From Escherichia ruysiae (GTDB taxonomy: Bacteria; Pseudomonadota; Gammaproteobacteria; Enterobacterales; Enterobacteriaceae), in NCBI RefSeq assembly GCF_031323975.1, contig NZ_JAVIWS010000001.1, forward strand, positions 4,402,001 through 4,466,000: DNA of 64,000 nt, in the 5' to 3' direction. The first letter of the stretch is position 1. Each line of letters opens with the position of its first letter. Of this stretch, positions 10,149 to 21,840 are shown piece after piece. A program made the position numbers and the translations under genes. The notes under the pieces are model-generated. The model saw only the letters and a list, made by a program, of their open reading frames with translations, searched no databases and was not told where the DNA came from.

Positions 10149-11390
10149 ATGAAAAAAACGCTAATCGCCGCAGCCGTGGCAGGGATGGCTTTGCTTTCTT
10201 CAAATACTCAGGCACAGGCTGTACCGGAGGGCTATCAGCTACAGCAAGTGCTTATGATGAGTCGCCATAACTTACGCGCACCGCTGGCTAATAATGGCAG
10301 TGTGCTTGAGCAGTCGACGCCGAATAAATGGCCAGAATGGGATGTTCCCGGCGGGCAGCTCACCACTAAAGGTGGCGTGCTGGAAGTGTATATGGGGCAT
10401 TACATGCGTGAATGGCTGGCAGAGCAGGGGATGGTAAAGTCGGGTGAATGCCCGTCGCCGGACACCGTTTATGCCTACGCAAACAGCCTGCAACGTACCG
10501 TCGCTACCGCGCAGTTCTTTATTACCGGCGCATTCCCTGGATGTGATATTCCTGTTCATCACCAGGAAAAAATGGGCACTATGGATCCAACCTTTAACCC
10601 GGTAATCACCGATGATTCCGCCGCATTCAGTGAGCAGGCGGTGGCGGCAATGGAGAAAGAGTTCAGCAAACTACAACTGACTGACAGCTATCAGCTACTG
10701 GAAAAAATCGTTAACTATAAAGACTCTCCAGCCTGTAAAGAGAAGCAGCAATGTTCGCTGGTGGATGGCAAAAATACCTTCAGTGCGAAGTATCAACAAG
10801 AGCCGGGCGTTTCCGGGCCATTGAAAGTAGGCAACTCGCTGGTGGATGCTTTCACTTTGCAATACTACGAAGGTTTCCCGATGGATCAGGTGGCGTGGGG
10901 GGAAATTAAATCTGACCAACAGTGGAAGGTGTTGTCGAAGCTGAAAAACGGCTACCAGGACAGCTTGTTTACCTCACCGGAAGTAGCGCGCAATGTTGCG
11001 AAACCGTTGGTCAGTTATATCGACAAAGCCCTGGTCACCGATCGTGCCAGCGCACCGAAAATCACTGTGCTGGTGGGGCATGACTCTAACATCGCCTCAT
11101 TGCTGACCGCGCTGGACTTTAAACCCTATCAGTTGCATGACCAGAACGAACGCACGCCAATTGGCGGCAAAATCGTTTTCCAGCGTTGGCATGACAGCAA
11201 AGCCAATCGTGATTTGATGAAAATTGAATATGTTTATCAAAGTTCGGAACAGTTGCGTAATGCCGACGCGTTAACGTTACAGGCTCCGGCTCAGCGGGTG
11301 ACGCTGGAATTAAGCGGTTGCCCGATAGACGCTGATGGTTTCTGTCCAATGGATAAGTTTGATAGCGTGTTGAATGAAGCAGTGAAATAA
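10149..11390 (+). CDS. agp: Agp, periplasmic glucose-1-phosphatase
   Basis: A 413-residue histidine acid phosphatase that releases glucose from glucose-1-phosphate in the periplasm. A Sec signal peptide ([16 protein letters not shown]..., cleaved after about residue 22, SNTQAQA) precedes the catalytic RHNLRAP motif (nucleophilic His) and a later HDSN motif providing the proton donor. Length equals the K-12 enzyme. GAGGTGTGAGGA upstream is a strong ribosome binding site. Monocistronic, closed by the hairpin at 11397. Confidence 0.97.
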   Translation: MKKTLIAAAVAGMALLSSNTQAQAVPEGYQLQQVLMMSRHNLRAPLANNGSVLEQSTPNKWPEWDVPGGQLTTKGGVLEVYMGHYMREWLAEQGMVKSGECPSPDTVYAYANSLQRTVATAQFFITGAFPGCDIPVHHQEKMGTMDPTFNPVITDDSAAFSEQAVAAMEKEFSKLQLTDSYQLLEKIVNYKDSPACKEKQQCSLVDGKNTFSAKYQQEPGVSGPLKVGNSLVDAFTLQYYEGFPMDQVAWGEIKSDQQWKVLSKLKNGYQDSLFTSPEVARNVAKPLVSYIDKALVTDRASAPKITVLVGHDSNIASLLTALDFKPYQLHDQNERTPIGGKIVFQRWHDSKANRDLMKIEYVYQSSEQLRNADALTLQAPAQRVTLELSGCPIDADGFCPMDKFDSVLNEAVK

Positions 11391-11396
11391 CAGAAA

Positions 11397-11421
11397 ACTC
11401 CCCCGCGAGAAACGGGGGAGT
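11397..11421. terminator. Bidirectional terminator between agp and yccJ
   Basis: A perfect hairpin, ACTCCCCC-GCGAGAAAC-GGGGGAGT, lies between convergent genes. On the minus strand it is followed by GTTTTCTG; on the plus strand by few Ts, so it works best for yccJ-wrbA readthrough. Confidence 0.8.
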
Positions 11422-11427
11422 CACTGG

Positions 11428-11655
11428 TTAAACGTTTTTACGTTCGATGGTCTGTTCGCCCCAAAAAAGCGAATCTTTATCGGTTTTGGCAAAGGCTTTG
11501 ACTAACACTTCATCGCTACCTTCTTCCCAAATTTTTTCCGCCATTTTCTCGTCGTACCCGGCGACTTCAAAAATGGCCTCGGCTATTTCCGGCGACGTAT
11601 TGCGCAGAGATGCCCATTCACCCACGTGATGAGCTTTCGCTTCTTGAGTTGGCAT
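11428..11655 (-). CDS. yccJ: YccJ, small conserved stress-associated protein
   Basis: A 75-residue acidic, helical, soluble protein of unknown biochemical function, matching K-12 YccJ in length and sequence. It follows wrbA by 20 bases on the same strand with an AGGAGG ribosome binding site, so the two are probably cotranscribed; in K-12 both belong to the general stress response. No catalytic motif is visible. Confidence 0.93.
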
Positions 11656-11675
11656 GCGTATCCTCCTGTTGAAGA

Positions 11676-12633
<958 letters not shown>

Positions 12634-12807
12634 ATGGCAAACCATCGAGGCGGTTCCGGCAATTTTGCAGAAGACCGCGAAAGAGCATCAGAAGCAGGTA
12701 AAAAAGGTGGACAGCACAGCGGGGGGAATTTCAAAAATGACCCGCAGCGCGCATCTGAAGCAGGAAAAAAAGGGGGCAAAAGCAGTCACGGCAAAAGCAA
12801 CAACTAG
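12634..12807 (+). CDS. ymdF: YmdF, small KGG-repeat stress protein
   Basis: A 57-residue, very hydrophilic protein made of two copies of a KGG motif, GGNFxxDxxRASEAGKKGG, followed by a Ser/Lys/Gly tail. This is the KGG/Con-10 family (relatives YciG and GsiB), linked to stationary-phase and general stress and probably disordered. ACGGAGGT upstream sets the start. A strong terminator follows at 12862. In K-12 the next genes would be rutG-A; here they are missing. Confidence 0.93.
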   Translation: MANHRGGSGNFAEDRERASEAGKKGGQHSGGNFKNDPQRASEAGKKGGKSSHGKSNN

Positions 12808-12861
12808 CCGGGCTACTCTATGATGAATGCGTTTTGTCTGACGCGCGTCAATACGCCACTG

Positions 12862-12885
12862 CCGCCGGTAATTCCGGCGGTTTTT
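12862..12885 (+). terminator. Rho-independent terminator after ymdF
   Basis: The hairpin CCGCCGG-TAATT-CCGGCGG is followed by five Ts (12881-12885), a textbook terminator. Confidence 0.88.
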
Positions 12886-13028
12886 CGTTCTGGTACTCTC
12901 CTTAATATCCTCGTGTTAATACCTTTCTCGCTCATTCCACCATTATTCATTCGTGCCGTGAATGTTGATGGTCGAGGCATCGTGCTGATTTTGCTATCCT
13001 GTTGCCAGTCTACAAGAGGGGTGAGCGC

Positions 13029-13667
13029 ATGACGCAAGGCGCAGTGAAAACAACGGGTAAACGTTCGCGCGCAGTGAGTGCGAAGAAAAAAGCGATTCTT
13101 GGTGCGGCACTGGACACTTTTTCACAATTCGGTTTTCACGGCACAAGGCTGGAGCAGATCGCAGAGTTGGCGGGTGTTTCAAAAACCAATCTGCTGTATT
13201 ACTTTCCGTCAAAAGAGGCGCTGTATATTGCCGTGCTGCGGCAGATTCTCGATATCTGGCTGGCACCGTTAAAAGCGTTTCGTGAAGATTTCGCCCCGCT
13301 GGCGGCGATCAAAGAGTACATCCGTCTGAAGCTGGAAGTCTCCCGTGATTATCCGCAGGCTTCGCGCCTGTTCTGTATGGAGATGCTGGCAGGCGCGCCG
13401 CTGTTAATGGATGAACTGACGGGCGATTTGAAAGCATTAATTGATGAGAAATCGGCGCTGATTGCCGGTTGGGTCAAAAGCGGCAAACTCGCGCCGATTG
13501 ACCCGCAGCATCTGATTTTTATGATTTGGGCTTCCACTCAACATTACGCCGATTTCGCCCCTCAGGTGGAGGCGGTGACAGGCGCGACGTTGCGCGATGA
13601 GGTATTTTTCAATCAAACGGTTGAAAACGTGCAGCGGATTATTATTGAGGGGATTCGACCACGTTAA
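13029..13667 (+). CDS. rutR: RutR, TetR-family pyrimidine-responsive regulator
   Basis: A 212-residue TetR-type repressor with the N-terminal helix-turn-helix around residues 20-65 (FGFHGTRLEQIAELAGVSKTN) and an all-helical ligand domain. In K-12, uracil or thymine releases it from DNA; targets include the rut operon, carAB and genes of purine and glutamine metabolism. I chose the ATG at 13029 (MTQGAVK...), preceded by GAGGGGTGAG; an in-frame start 27 bases upstream adds nine unsupported residues. Its usual divergent partner, rutABCDEFG, is absent here. Convergent with putA. Confidence 0.95.
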   Translation: MTQGAVKTTGKRSRAVSAKKKAILGAALDTFSQFGFHGTRLEQIAELAGVSKTNLLYYFPSKEALYIAVLRQILDIWLAPLKAFREDFAPLAAIKEYIRLKLEVSRDYPQASRLFCMEMLAGAPLLMDELTGDLKALIDEKSALIAGWVKSGKLAPIDPQHLIFMIWASTQHYADFAPQVEAVTGATLRDEVFFNQTVENVQRIIIEGIRPR

Positions 13668-13671
13668 AGAT

Positions 13672-13699
13672 GCCGGAGGAGGTTGTAACATCCTCCGGC
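13672..13699. terminator. Hairpin between convergent rutR and putA
   Basis: A nine-pair perfect stem, GCCGGAGGA / TCCTCCGGC, with a ten-base loop lies five bases after the rutR stop and just before the putA stop. It probably terminates both, though the T tracts are poor. Confidence 0.7.
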
Positions 13700-13706
13700 T
13701 ACCTGT

Positions 13707-16700
13707 TTAACCGATCGTCATTAAACTGGCGTTACCGCCAGCGGCAGCGGTATTCACACTCAGCGAACGTTCGATATACAGCCGTTCCAGCAGGATATTG
13801 CTTTCGCCACGGGCAAAACCCTGCACCGAAACAATTGCGCCATCCCGCGCGGCAACCGCTTCACACAGTGCACGAAGCTGATCCGAATCACCGTGGAAGA
13901 TCACCGCATCAAACGGTTGAGCGGTAATATTTTCCGCTTTCGCCAGTTGAATACGTTCGCTGACTGCCGATGGCAATGCCTTCACTAGCTGACGATGCAG
14001 CGCGTCATCCGTCCACAGCACCTGACTGCCAACGGCCAACACGGCGGCAAGCTGAGTTAATGCATCCTGTTCATCATCGGCAATACACAACACGCGCTCA
14101 CGCGGCAGCAGTGTCCAGGTATTACGTTCACCCGTCGGTCCAGGTAGCAATCGCTGTGTTCCTGCCTGCGCCAGCTCACCATATTGCGCACATAACGTCT
14201 GCAATTCTGCCCGGTTTGCCGCCCATTCCCGCAGTGCATTCAGTGGCTGAGTCAATGCGGCTTTCAACTGTGCATCGACCGGATACTCTGCATCCTGACG
14301 CGCGAGTGTCACTGCCAGCGCGCTTTCCGGGCGATTCGCCAGCAGACGGTAGAGATAGAGCGGACCGCCTGCTTTCGGACCTGTACCGGACAACCCTTCG
14401 CCGCCGAACGGCTGCACACCAACCACCGCACCAACCATATTGCGATTAACATACAAATTACCGACATGCGCTGAGCCAGTGACCTGGGCAATGGTTTCAT
14501 CAATACGCGTATGGACGCCGAGCGTCAGACCATAACCGGAAGCGTTAATCTGCTCGATCAGCTCCGGCAATTGATTACGGTTGTAGCGCACCACATGCAG
14601 CACCGGACCAAAGACCTCTTTTTGCAATTCGGCAAAGTCATCCAGTTCGATCAGCGTCGGAGCAACAAAAGTGCCGCTTTGCCATTCACGGGCATCTTCG
14701 CTGTTTTCCCGCACCGCCTGGAACACCGGACGGCCTTTGCTGCGCATGGTCTGAATATGACGCTCAATATTGGTTTTCGCTTCGCTATCAATTACCGGCC
14801 CGATATCGGTGGTCAGGCGACCCGGATTACCCATTCGGCACTCAGCCATTGCGCCGCGCAGCATTTTCAGCGTGTGGTCGGCAATCTCATCTTGCAGGCA
14901 CAGTACACGCAGCGCCGAACAACGCTGACCTGCACTGTCGAACGCCGAAGCCAGTACATCCACGACGACCTGTTCGGTCAGTGCTGAAGAATCGACAATC
15001 ATCGCGTTCATGCCGCCGGTTTCAGCAATGAGCGGAATGGGGCGACCCTGAGCGTCCAGGCGGCTGGCGATATTGCGTTGCAGTAACGTGGCGACTTCGG
15101 TTGAACCGGTAAACATCACCCCGCGCACGCGATCATCCCCCGTCAGTTGCGCACCTACGGTTTCACCCTGACCTGGCAGCAACTGCACTACGCCTGGCGG
15201 TACACCCGCTTCCAGCAAAATGGCGATCCCTTGCGCGGCAATCAGCGGCGTTTGTTCTGCCGGTTTTGCCAGTACGCTGTTACCTGCCGCCAGAGCGGCA
15301 GCGATCTGCCCGGTGAAAATCGCCAGCGGGAAGTTCCACGGGCTGATACACACCACAGGCCCTAATGGACGGTGGGTTTCGTTAGCGAAATCATCCCGCA
15401 CCTGTCCCGCGTAATAGTGGAGAAAATCGACGGCTTCACGCACTTCGGCGATGGCGTTACTGAAGGTTTTTCCGGCTTCACGCACCAGAATACCAATCAG
15501 TTGCTGCATCTGGCTTTCCATCAGCACGGCAGCGCGATGCAATATCGCCGCACGTTCAGCCGGAGGAGTGGCAAACCAGATTGGCGCGTTATTGACAGCA
15601 TTTTCCAGTGCCTGTTCCACTTCACGCGGCGTGGCTTCACGCACATAGCCAACGATATCTTTTGGTTCTGCCGGGTTAATAACGGGCGACATTTCACCTG
15701 TCGAAACCGGCTGTTCCAGCATTGGCTGGGCCTGCCATTTTTGCAGTGCGCTGTTGAGCAGGGCAGAGGAGAGCGATGCCAGACGATGTTCATTGGCAAG
15801 ATCTAATCCTGCCGAGTTATCGCGCCCCTGACCGTAAAGATCGCGCGGCAGGGGAATTTTCGGATGCGGTAAGCCTGTTTGCCCTTCCTGTTGCGCAATT
15901 TTTTCTACAGCCGCGACCGGATCGGCAACCAGTTCATCCAGTGGCAAAGAGGTGTCGGCAATACGGTTAACAAACGAGGTGTTGGCACCATTTTCCAGCA
16001 GGCGACGCACCAGATACGCCAGCAGCGTTTCATGTGTGCCGACAGGGGCATAAATACGACACGGACGATTAAGTTTACCGTCGGCGATTTTCCCGGTGAC
16101 CTGCTCATACAGTGGCTCGCCCATACCATGCAGGCACTGGAACTCGTACTGACCCGGGTAGTAGTTTTGACCCGCCAGTTGATAAATTGCCGCCAGCGTA
16201 TGGGCGTTGTGCGTCGCGAACTGCGGATAAATTAAATTCGGCACCGCCAGCAGCTTTTTCGCACAGGCGAGATAAGAAACGTCGGTATACACCTTACGGG
16301 TATAAACTGGATAACCTTCAAGGCCGTCCATTTGCGCACGCTTGATTTCACTGTCCCAGTACGCGCCTTTCACCAGGCGAATCATCAGACGGCGACGGCT
16401 GCGGGTGGCGAGATCAATCAGGTAATCGATCACCAGCGGGCAGCGTTTCTGATAAGCCTGAATAACAAAACCGATGCCGTTCCAGCCTGCCAGTTCAGGC
16501 TCGAAACAGAGTTTTTCCAGCAAATCGAGGGAGATCTCCAGACGATCGGCCTCTTCGGCGTCAATGTTGATACCAATATCGTACTGACGCGCCAGCAGGG
16601 TTAATGATTTCAGACGCGGGTAAAGCTCGTCCATTACCCGGTCGTACTGGGCGCGGCTATAACGCGGATGCAGCGCCGACAGTTTGATTGAAATGCCCGG

Positions 16701-17669
16701 CCCTTCATAGATGCCACGACCGTTGGACGCTTTACCAATGGCATGAATCGCCTGCTGATAGGACACCATATACGCCTGCGCATCTGCGGCGGTCAGCGCG
16801 GCTTCGCCGAGCATATCGTAAGAGTAACGGAAACCTTTCTCTTCCAGCTTGCGGGCATTGGCTAATGCTTCCGCGATGGTCTCACCGGTGACAAACTGTT
16901 CGCCCATCAGGCGCATCGCCATATCCACACCTTTGCGGATCAGTGGTTCACCGCTCTTACCGATAATGCGGTTCAGCGAACGGGAGAGGCTGGCTTCGTT
17001 ATGGGTAGAAACCAGTTTGCCGGTAAACAGCAGCCCCCAGGTGGCGGCATTTACAAACAAAGACGGGCTACGACCAATATGTGACTGCCAGTTACCGTTG
17101 CTGATTTTGTCGCGAATTAACGCGTCACGGGTGGCTTTGTCGGGAATACGCAATAACGCTTCTGCCAGACACATCAGCGCCACGCCTTCCTGCGATGACA
17201 GTGAAAACTCCTGTAATAGCCCCTGAACCATGCCTGCGCGACCACTGGCGTTTTTTTGATTACGCAGTTTATCTGCCAGTTGATATGCCAGTTTGTGCGC
17301 CTGTTCAGCAACCGGCTGCGGCAGACGAGCTTGTTCCAGCAGCATAGAAACCGCTTCGGTTTCCGGGCGGCGATAGGCAGCGGTGATGGCAGCACGGGAA
17401 ACTGACTGCGGCAAAATTTGCTCGGCAAAGTCGAGGAATGGCTGGTGTGGTTCCTCTGCCGGAGTCGGTGCTTCATCGCTCTCATTGGCAGCGCCAGAAA
17501 GCAGCGCAGGCAGCTCCGGCAGGGTATCGCTGTTCTCCAGTTGTTCAAGATAAGAAAAAATCGCCTGCTTAATTAACCAGTGTGGCGTGCGATCGATACG
17601 TGTCGCGGCAGACTTAATACGCTCACGCGTCGCGTCGTCCAGCTTAACCCCCATGGTGGTGGTTCCCAT
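13707..17669 (-). CDS. putA: PutA, trifunctional proline dehydrogenase / P5C dehydrogenase / repressor
   Basis: A 1320-residue peripheral membrane flavoenzyme that oxidises proline to glutamate. Domains in order: a ribbon-helix-helix DNA-binding domain (about 1-47, MGVKLDDATRERIKSAA), a helical linker, the FAD proline dehydrogenase barrel (about 260-610) and an aldehyde dehydrogenase domain (about 650-1130) with the catalytic Cys in SAGQRCSALR, followed by a C-terminal domain. Without proline it represses putA and putP. I chose the ATG at 17669 (MGTTTMGV), matching the K-12 length; the open frame extends further upstream but into the operator region. Confidence 0.98.
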   Translation of the reverse strand: MGTTTMGVKLDDATRERIKSAATRIDRTPHWLIKQAIFSYLEQLENSDTLPELPALLSGAANESDEAPTPAEEPHQPFLDFAEQILPQSVSRAAITAAYRRPETEAVSMLLEQARLPQPVAEQAHKLAYQLADKLRNQKNASGRAGMVQGLLQEFSLSSQEGVALMCLAEALLRIPDKATRDALIRDKISNGNWQSHIGRSPSLFVNAATWGLLFTGKLVSTHNEASLSRSLNRIIGKSGEPLIRKGVDMAMRLMGEQFVTGETIAEALANARKLEEKGFRYSYDMLGEAALTAADAQAYMVSYQQAIHAIGKASNGRGIYEGPGISIKLSALHPRYSRAQYDRVMDELYPRLKSLTLLARQYDIGINIDAEEADRLEISLDLLEKLCFEPELAGWNGIGFVIQAYQKRCPLVIDYLIDLATRSRRRLMIRLVKGAYWDSEIKRAQMDGLEGYPVYTRKVYTDVSYLACAKKLLAVPNLIYPQFATHNAHTLAAIYQLAGQNYYPGQYEFQCLHGMGEPLYEQVTGKIADGKLNRPCRIYAPVGTHETLLAYLVRRLLENGANTSFVNRIADTSLPLDELVADPVAAVEKIAQQEGQTGLPHPKIPLPRDLYGQGRDNSAGLDLANEHRLASLSSALLNSALQKWQAQPMLEQPVSTGEMSPVINPAEPKDIVGYVREATPREVEQALENAVNNAPIWFATPPAERAAILHRAAVLMESQMQQLIGILVREAGKTFSNAIAEVREAVDFLHYYAGQVRDDFANETHRPLGPVVCISPWNFPLAIFTGQIAAALAAGNSVLAKPAEQTPLIAAQGIAILLEAGVPPGVVQLLPGQGETVGAQLTGDDRVRGVMFTGSTEVATLLQRNIASRLDAQGRPIPLIAETGGMNAMIVDSSALTEQVVVDVLASAFDSAGQRCSALRVLCLQDEIADHTLKMLRGAMAECRMGNPGRLTTDIGPVIDSEAKTNIERHIQTMRSKGRPVFQAVRENSEDAREWQSGTFVAPTLIELDDFAELQKEVFGPVLHVVRYNRNQLPELIEQINASGYGLTLGVHTRIDETIAQVTGSAHVGNLYVNRNMVGAVVGVQPFGGEGLSGTGPKAGGPLYLYRLLANRPESALAVTLARQDAEYPVDAQLKAALTQPLNALREWAANRAELQTLCAQYGELAQAGTQRLLPGPTGERNTWTLLPRERVLCIADDEQDALTQLAAVLAVGSQVLWTDDALHRQLVKALPSAVSERIQLAKAENITAQPFDAVIFHGDSDQLRALCEAVAARDGAIVSVQGFARGESNILLERLYIERSLSVNTAAAGGNASLMTIG

Positions 17670-18090
17670 GCCATTACTCCTGTTGTTCTGAAAGGTGCAA
17701 CTTAACGTTATTGTGAAATATCTATTATGTTGCAACTTTGTGCAACCATGTTAAATGTGACTTACGTAGCAAGCTTAAAAATGAATTAAATGTTAATAAA
17801 AGAAATCGATATGACAGGGAATAAAAAAATAACGCAGACTTTTTCTCTGCGGCAGTTAACATTTTTGACAGGTGCAACCGCAAAAAATGTGAGGGAGTGC
17901 AACCTGATGAAAAATAGTATCGCTGGGCACTAAAATTTAATGTAAATGATGTGTTAAATCGATTGTGAATAACCAACGCTTCCGGCAGGATACGGTCGCC
18001 CTGGTAAACATAAACTCTGTTACCCCGTTCCGGTGGCAGATATAACGGCAAGTTTCGACATTGCCGATAATAATTTTTTGGAGACTTTAG
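17670..18090. promoter_or_regulatory. putA-putP divergent control region with PutA operators
   Basis: The 421-base spacer contains five GTTGCA-type PutA operator boxes (read GGTGCAAC, GTTGCAAC or AGTGCAAC) at about 17694, 17729, 17740, 17871 and 17897. The ribbon-helix-helix domain of PutA is known to bind this core. The region is otherwise AT-rich and carries the two divergent promoters; GGAGAC before putP at 18080 is its ribosome binding site. Confidence 0.85.
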
Positions 18091-19599
<1,509 letters not shown>

Positions 19600-19644
19600 G
19601 GGAAGGCGTTTTACCGAAAATCCCACGTCATAATGGGAAGCAGA

Positions 19645-19678
19645 CAGAGGGCAATCAGTGATTGCCCTCTGTGTTTTC
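19645..19678 (+). terminator. putP terminator
   Basis: The hairpin CAGAGGGCAATC-AGT-GATTGCCCTCTG is perfectly paired and followed by TGTTTTCT. Confidence 0.85.
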
Positions 19679-19741
19679 TCGCAAAAAAAAATTTACATTT
19701 CCTCATCATTATCACTACATTCCGCTTGTGTTTTTCTCCGC

Positions 19742-19760
19742 CGTAATGATAATCGCTATC
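19742..19760. promoter_or_regulatory. Fur box upstream of efeU
   Basis: CGTAATGATAATCGCTATC matches the 19-base Fur consensus (GATAATGATAATCATTATC) at 15 positions by my count and lies 60 bases upstream of efeU. In K-12 efeUOB is repressed by Fur with iron and by CpxR at high pH; this fits. Confidence 0.82.
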
Positions 19761-19819
19761 ACTGCGATTTACTTTTCTTTGCATAGATTGACTCAGAAAA
19801 ACGTTTAAGGGTGGGTGGC

Positions 19820-20650
19820 ATGTTTGTTCCGTTTCTCATTATGTTGCGCGAAGGACTTGAAGCCGCGCTGATTGTCAGTTTGATTGCCAGCTATCTTAAG
19901 CGTACCCAGCGAGGCCGATGGATTGGTGTGATGTGGGTTGGCGTGTTGCTTGCCGCTGCGTTGTGCCTGGGGCTGGGTATCTTCATTAACGAAACTACCG
20001 GCGAATTTCCGCAAAAAGAACAGGAACTGTTCGAAGGTATCGTGGCGGTGATCGCCGTGGTGATCCTCACCTGGATGGTTTTCTGGATGCGCAAAGTGTC
20101 GCGCAACGTCAAAGTGCAACTGGAGCAGGCGGTCGATAGCGCATTGCAGCGCGGGAATCATCACGGCTGGGCGCTGGTGATGATGGTCTTTTTTGCCGTT
20201 GCAAGGGAAGGGCTGGAGTCGGTCTTTTTCCTGCTGGCGGCATTTCAACAAGATGTCGGGATCTGGCCGCCGCTCGGCGCAATGCTTGGCCTCGCCACTG
20301 CCGTGGTGCTTGGTTTCCTGCTCTACTGGGGCGGTATTCGCCTCAATCTTGGCGCATTTTTCAAATGGACCAGCCTGTTTATTCTCTTCGTCGCCGCAGG
20401 GCTGGCAGCTGGTGCTATTCGCGCATTTCATGAAGCCGGATTGTGGAACCACTTTCAGGAAATCGCCTTCGATATGAGCGCGGTGCTGTCAACTCACTCG
20501 CTGTTTGGCACGCTGATGGAAGGGATTTTTGGTTATCAGGAAGCGCCGAGCGTCAGCGAAGTCGCCGTCTGGTTTATTTATCTCATCCCGGCGCTGGTGG
20601 CGTTTGCTCTGCCGCCACGTGCAGGAACGACAGCGTCTCGCTCCGCGTAA
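19820..20650 (+). CDS. efeU: EfeU, ferrous iron permease (intact)
   Basis: A 276-residue inner-membrane protein of the Ftr1/OFeT family with about seven transmembrane helices. Two REGLE motifs, near residue 10 (REGLEAAL) and in the middle (REGLESVF), are the iron-binding sites of the permease. I chose the ATG at 19820; a GTG three codons earlier (19811) is possible. The frame is complete. In K-12 MG1655 efeU is known to be inactivated by a frameshift, so this copy is the functional form. First gene of efeUOB. Confidence 0.96.
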   Translation: MFVPFLIMLREGLEAALIVSLIASYLKRTQRGRWIGVMWVGVLLAAALCLGLGIFINETTGEFPQKEQELFEGIVAVIAVVILTWMVFWMRKVSRNVKVQLEQAVDSALQRGNHHGWALVMMVFFAVAREGLESVFFLLAAFQQDVGIWPPLGAMLGLATAVVLGFLLYWGGIRLNLGAFFKWTSLFILFVAAGLAAGAIRAFHEAGLWNHFQEIAFDMSAVLSTHSLFGTLMEGIFGYQEAPSVSEVAVWFIYLIPALVAFALPPRAGTTASRSA

Positions 20651-20707
20651 CAAATACGACGCAAACTCTTGCTTAGTTACAACATACTTTAAAGGGATAG
20701 TCTCGTC

Positions 20708-21835
20708 ATGACCATTAACTTCCGTCGTAGCGCACTGCAATTAAGCGTGGCTGCGCTGTTCTCTTCTGCTTTTATGGCTAACGCCGCCGATATTCCGCAA
20801 GTCAAAGTGACCGTGACGGATAAGCAGTGCGAACCAATGACTATTACGGTTAACGCCGGGAAAACTCAGTTTATCATTCAGAACCACAGTCAGAAGGCGC
20901 TGGAGTGGGAGATCCTCAAAGGCGTGATGGTGGTGGAAGAGCGGGAAAATATCGCCCCTGGTTTTAGCCAGAAAATGACGGCGAATTTACAGCCTGGTGA
21001 ATACGATATGACCTGCGGTCTGCTGACTAACCCGAAAGGGAAGTTGATCGTCAAAGGCGAGGCGACAGCGGATGCGGCGCAAAGTGATGCACTGTTAAGC
21101 CTCGGCGGTGCAATTACCGCATATAAGGCGTATGTCATGGCGGAAACCACGCAGCTGGTGACCGACACTAAAGCCTTTACCGACGCCATTAAAGCGGGCG
21201 ATATCGAAAAAGCGAAAGCACTGTATGCACCGACGCGCCAGCACTATGAGCGCATTGAACCGATCGCTGAACTGTTCTCCGATCTGGATGGCAGCATTGA
21301 CGCCCGTGAGGATGATTACGAGCAAAAAGCCGCCGACCCAAAATTCACCGGTTTCCACCGTCTGGAAAAAGCCTTGTTTGGCGACAACACCACCAAAGGA
21401 ATGGATCAGTACGCTGACCAGCTTTATACCGATGTGGTCGATTTGCATAAACGCATCAGTGAACTGGCTTTCCCACCTTCAAAAGTGGTCGGCGGCGCAG
21501 CGGGACTGATTGAGGAAGTGGCAGCCAGCAAAATTAGCGGTGAAGAAGATCGCTACAGCCACACCGATCTGTGGGATTTCCAGGCTAACGTTGAAGGCTC
21601 GCAGAAAATTGTCGATCTGCTGCGTCCACAACTGCAAAAAGCTAACCCGGAATTGCTGGCAAAAGTCGATGCCAACTTCAAAAAGGTCGATACCATTCTG
21701 GCGAAATACCGTACCAAAGACGGTTTTGAAACCTACGACAAATTGACCGATGCCGACCGTAACGCGCTAAAAGGCCCGATTACCGCGCTGGCGGAAGATC
21801 TGGCGCAACTTCGTGGTGTGCTGGGGCTGGACTAA
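20708..21835 (+). CDS. efeO: EfeO, periplasmic component of the EfeUOB iron system
   Basis: A 375-residue secreted protein. A Sec signal (cleaved after about residue 26, FMANAA) precedes a cupredoxin-like domain (about 30-120, with Cys42 and Cys103-type residues in DKQCEP and MTCGLL) and a C-terminal M75 peptidase-like helical domain with the HYERIEP motif, proposed to bind iron. It delivers iron to EfeU. It lies 57 bases after efeU and five before efeB. Confidence 0.96.
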   Translation: MTINFRRSALQLSVAALFSSAFMANAADIPQVKVTVTDKQCEPMTITVNAGKTQFIIQNHSQKALEWEILKGVMVVEERENIAPGFSQKMTANLQPGEYDMTCGLLTNPKGKLIVKGEATADAAQSDALLSLGGAITAYKAYVMAETTQLVTDTKAFTDAIKAGDIEKAKALYAPTRQHYERIEPIAELFSDLDGSIDAREDDYEQKAADPKFTGFHRLEKALFGDNTTKGMDQYADQLYTDVVDLHKRISELAFPPSKVVGGAAGLIEEVAASKISGEEDRYSHTDLWDFQANVEGSQKIVDLLRPQLQKANPELLAKVDANFKKVDTILAKYRTKDGFETYDKLTDADRNALKGPITALAEDLAQLRGVLGLD

Positions 21836-21840
21836 GCATT

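Noticed and set aside
13970..16891. Long open frames on the plus strand opposite putA
   Set aside because: They are antisense shadows of a high-GC coding gene with strong codon bias; no ribosome sites or family features.
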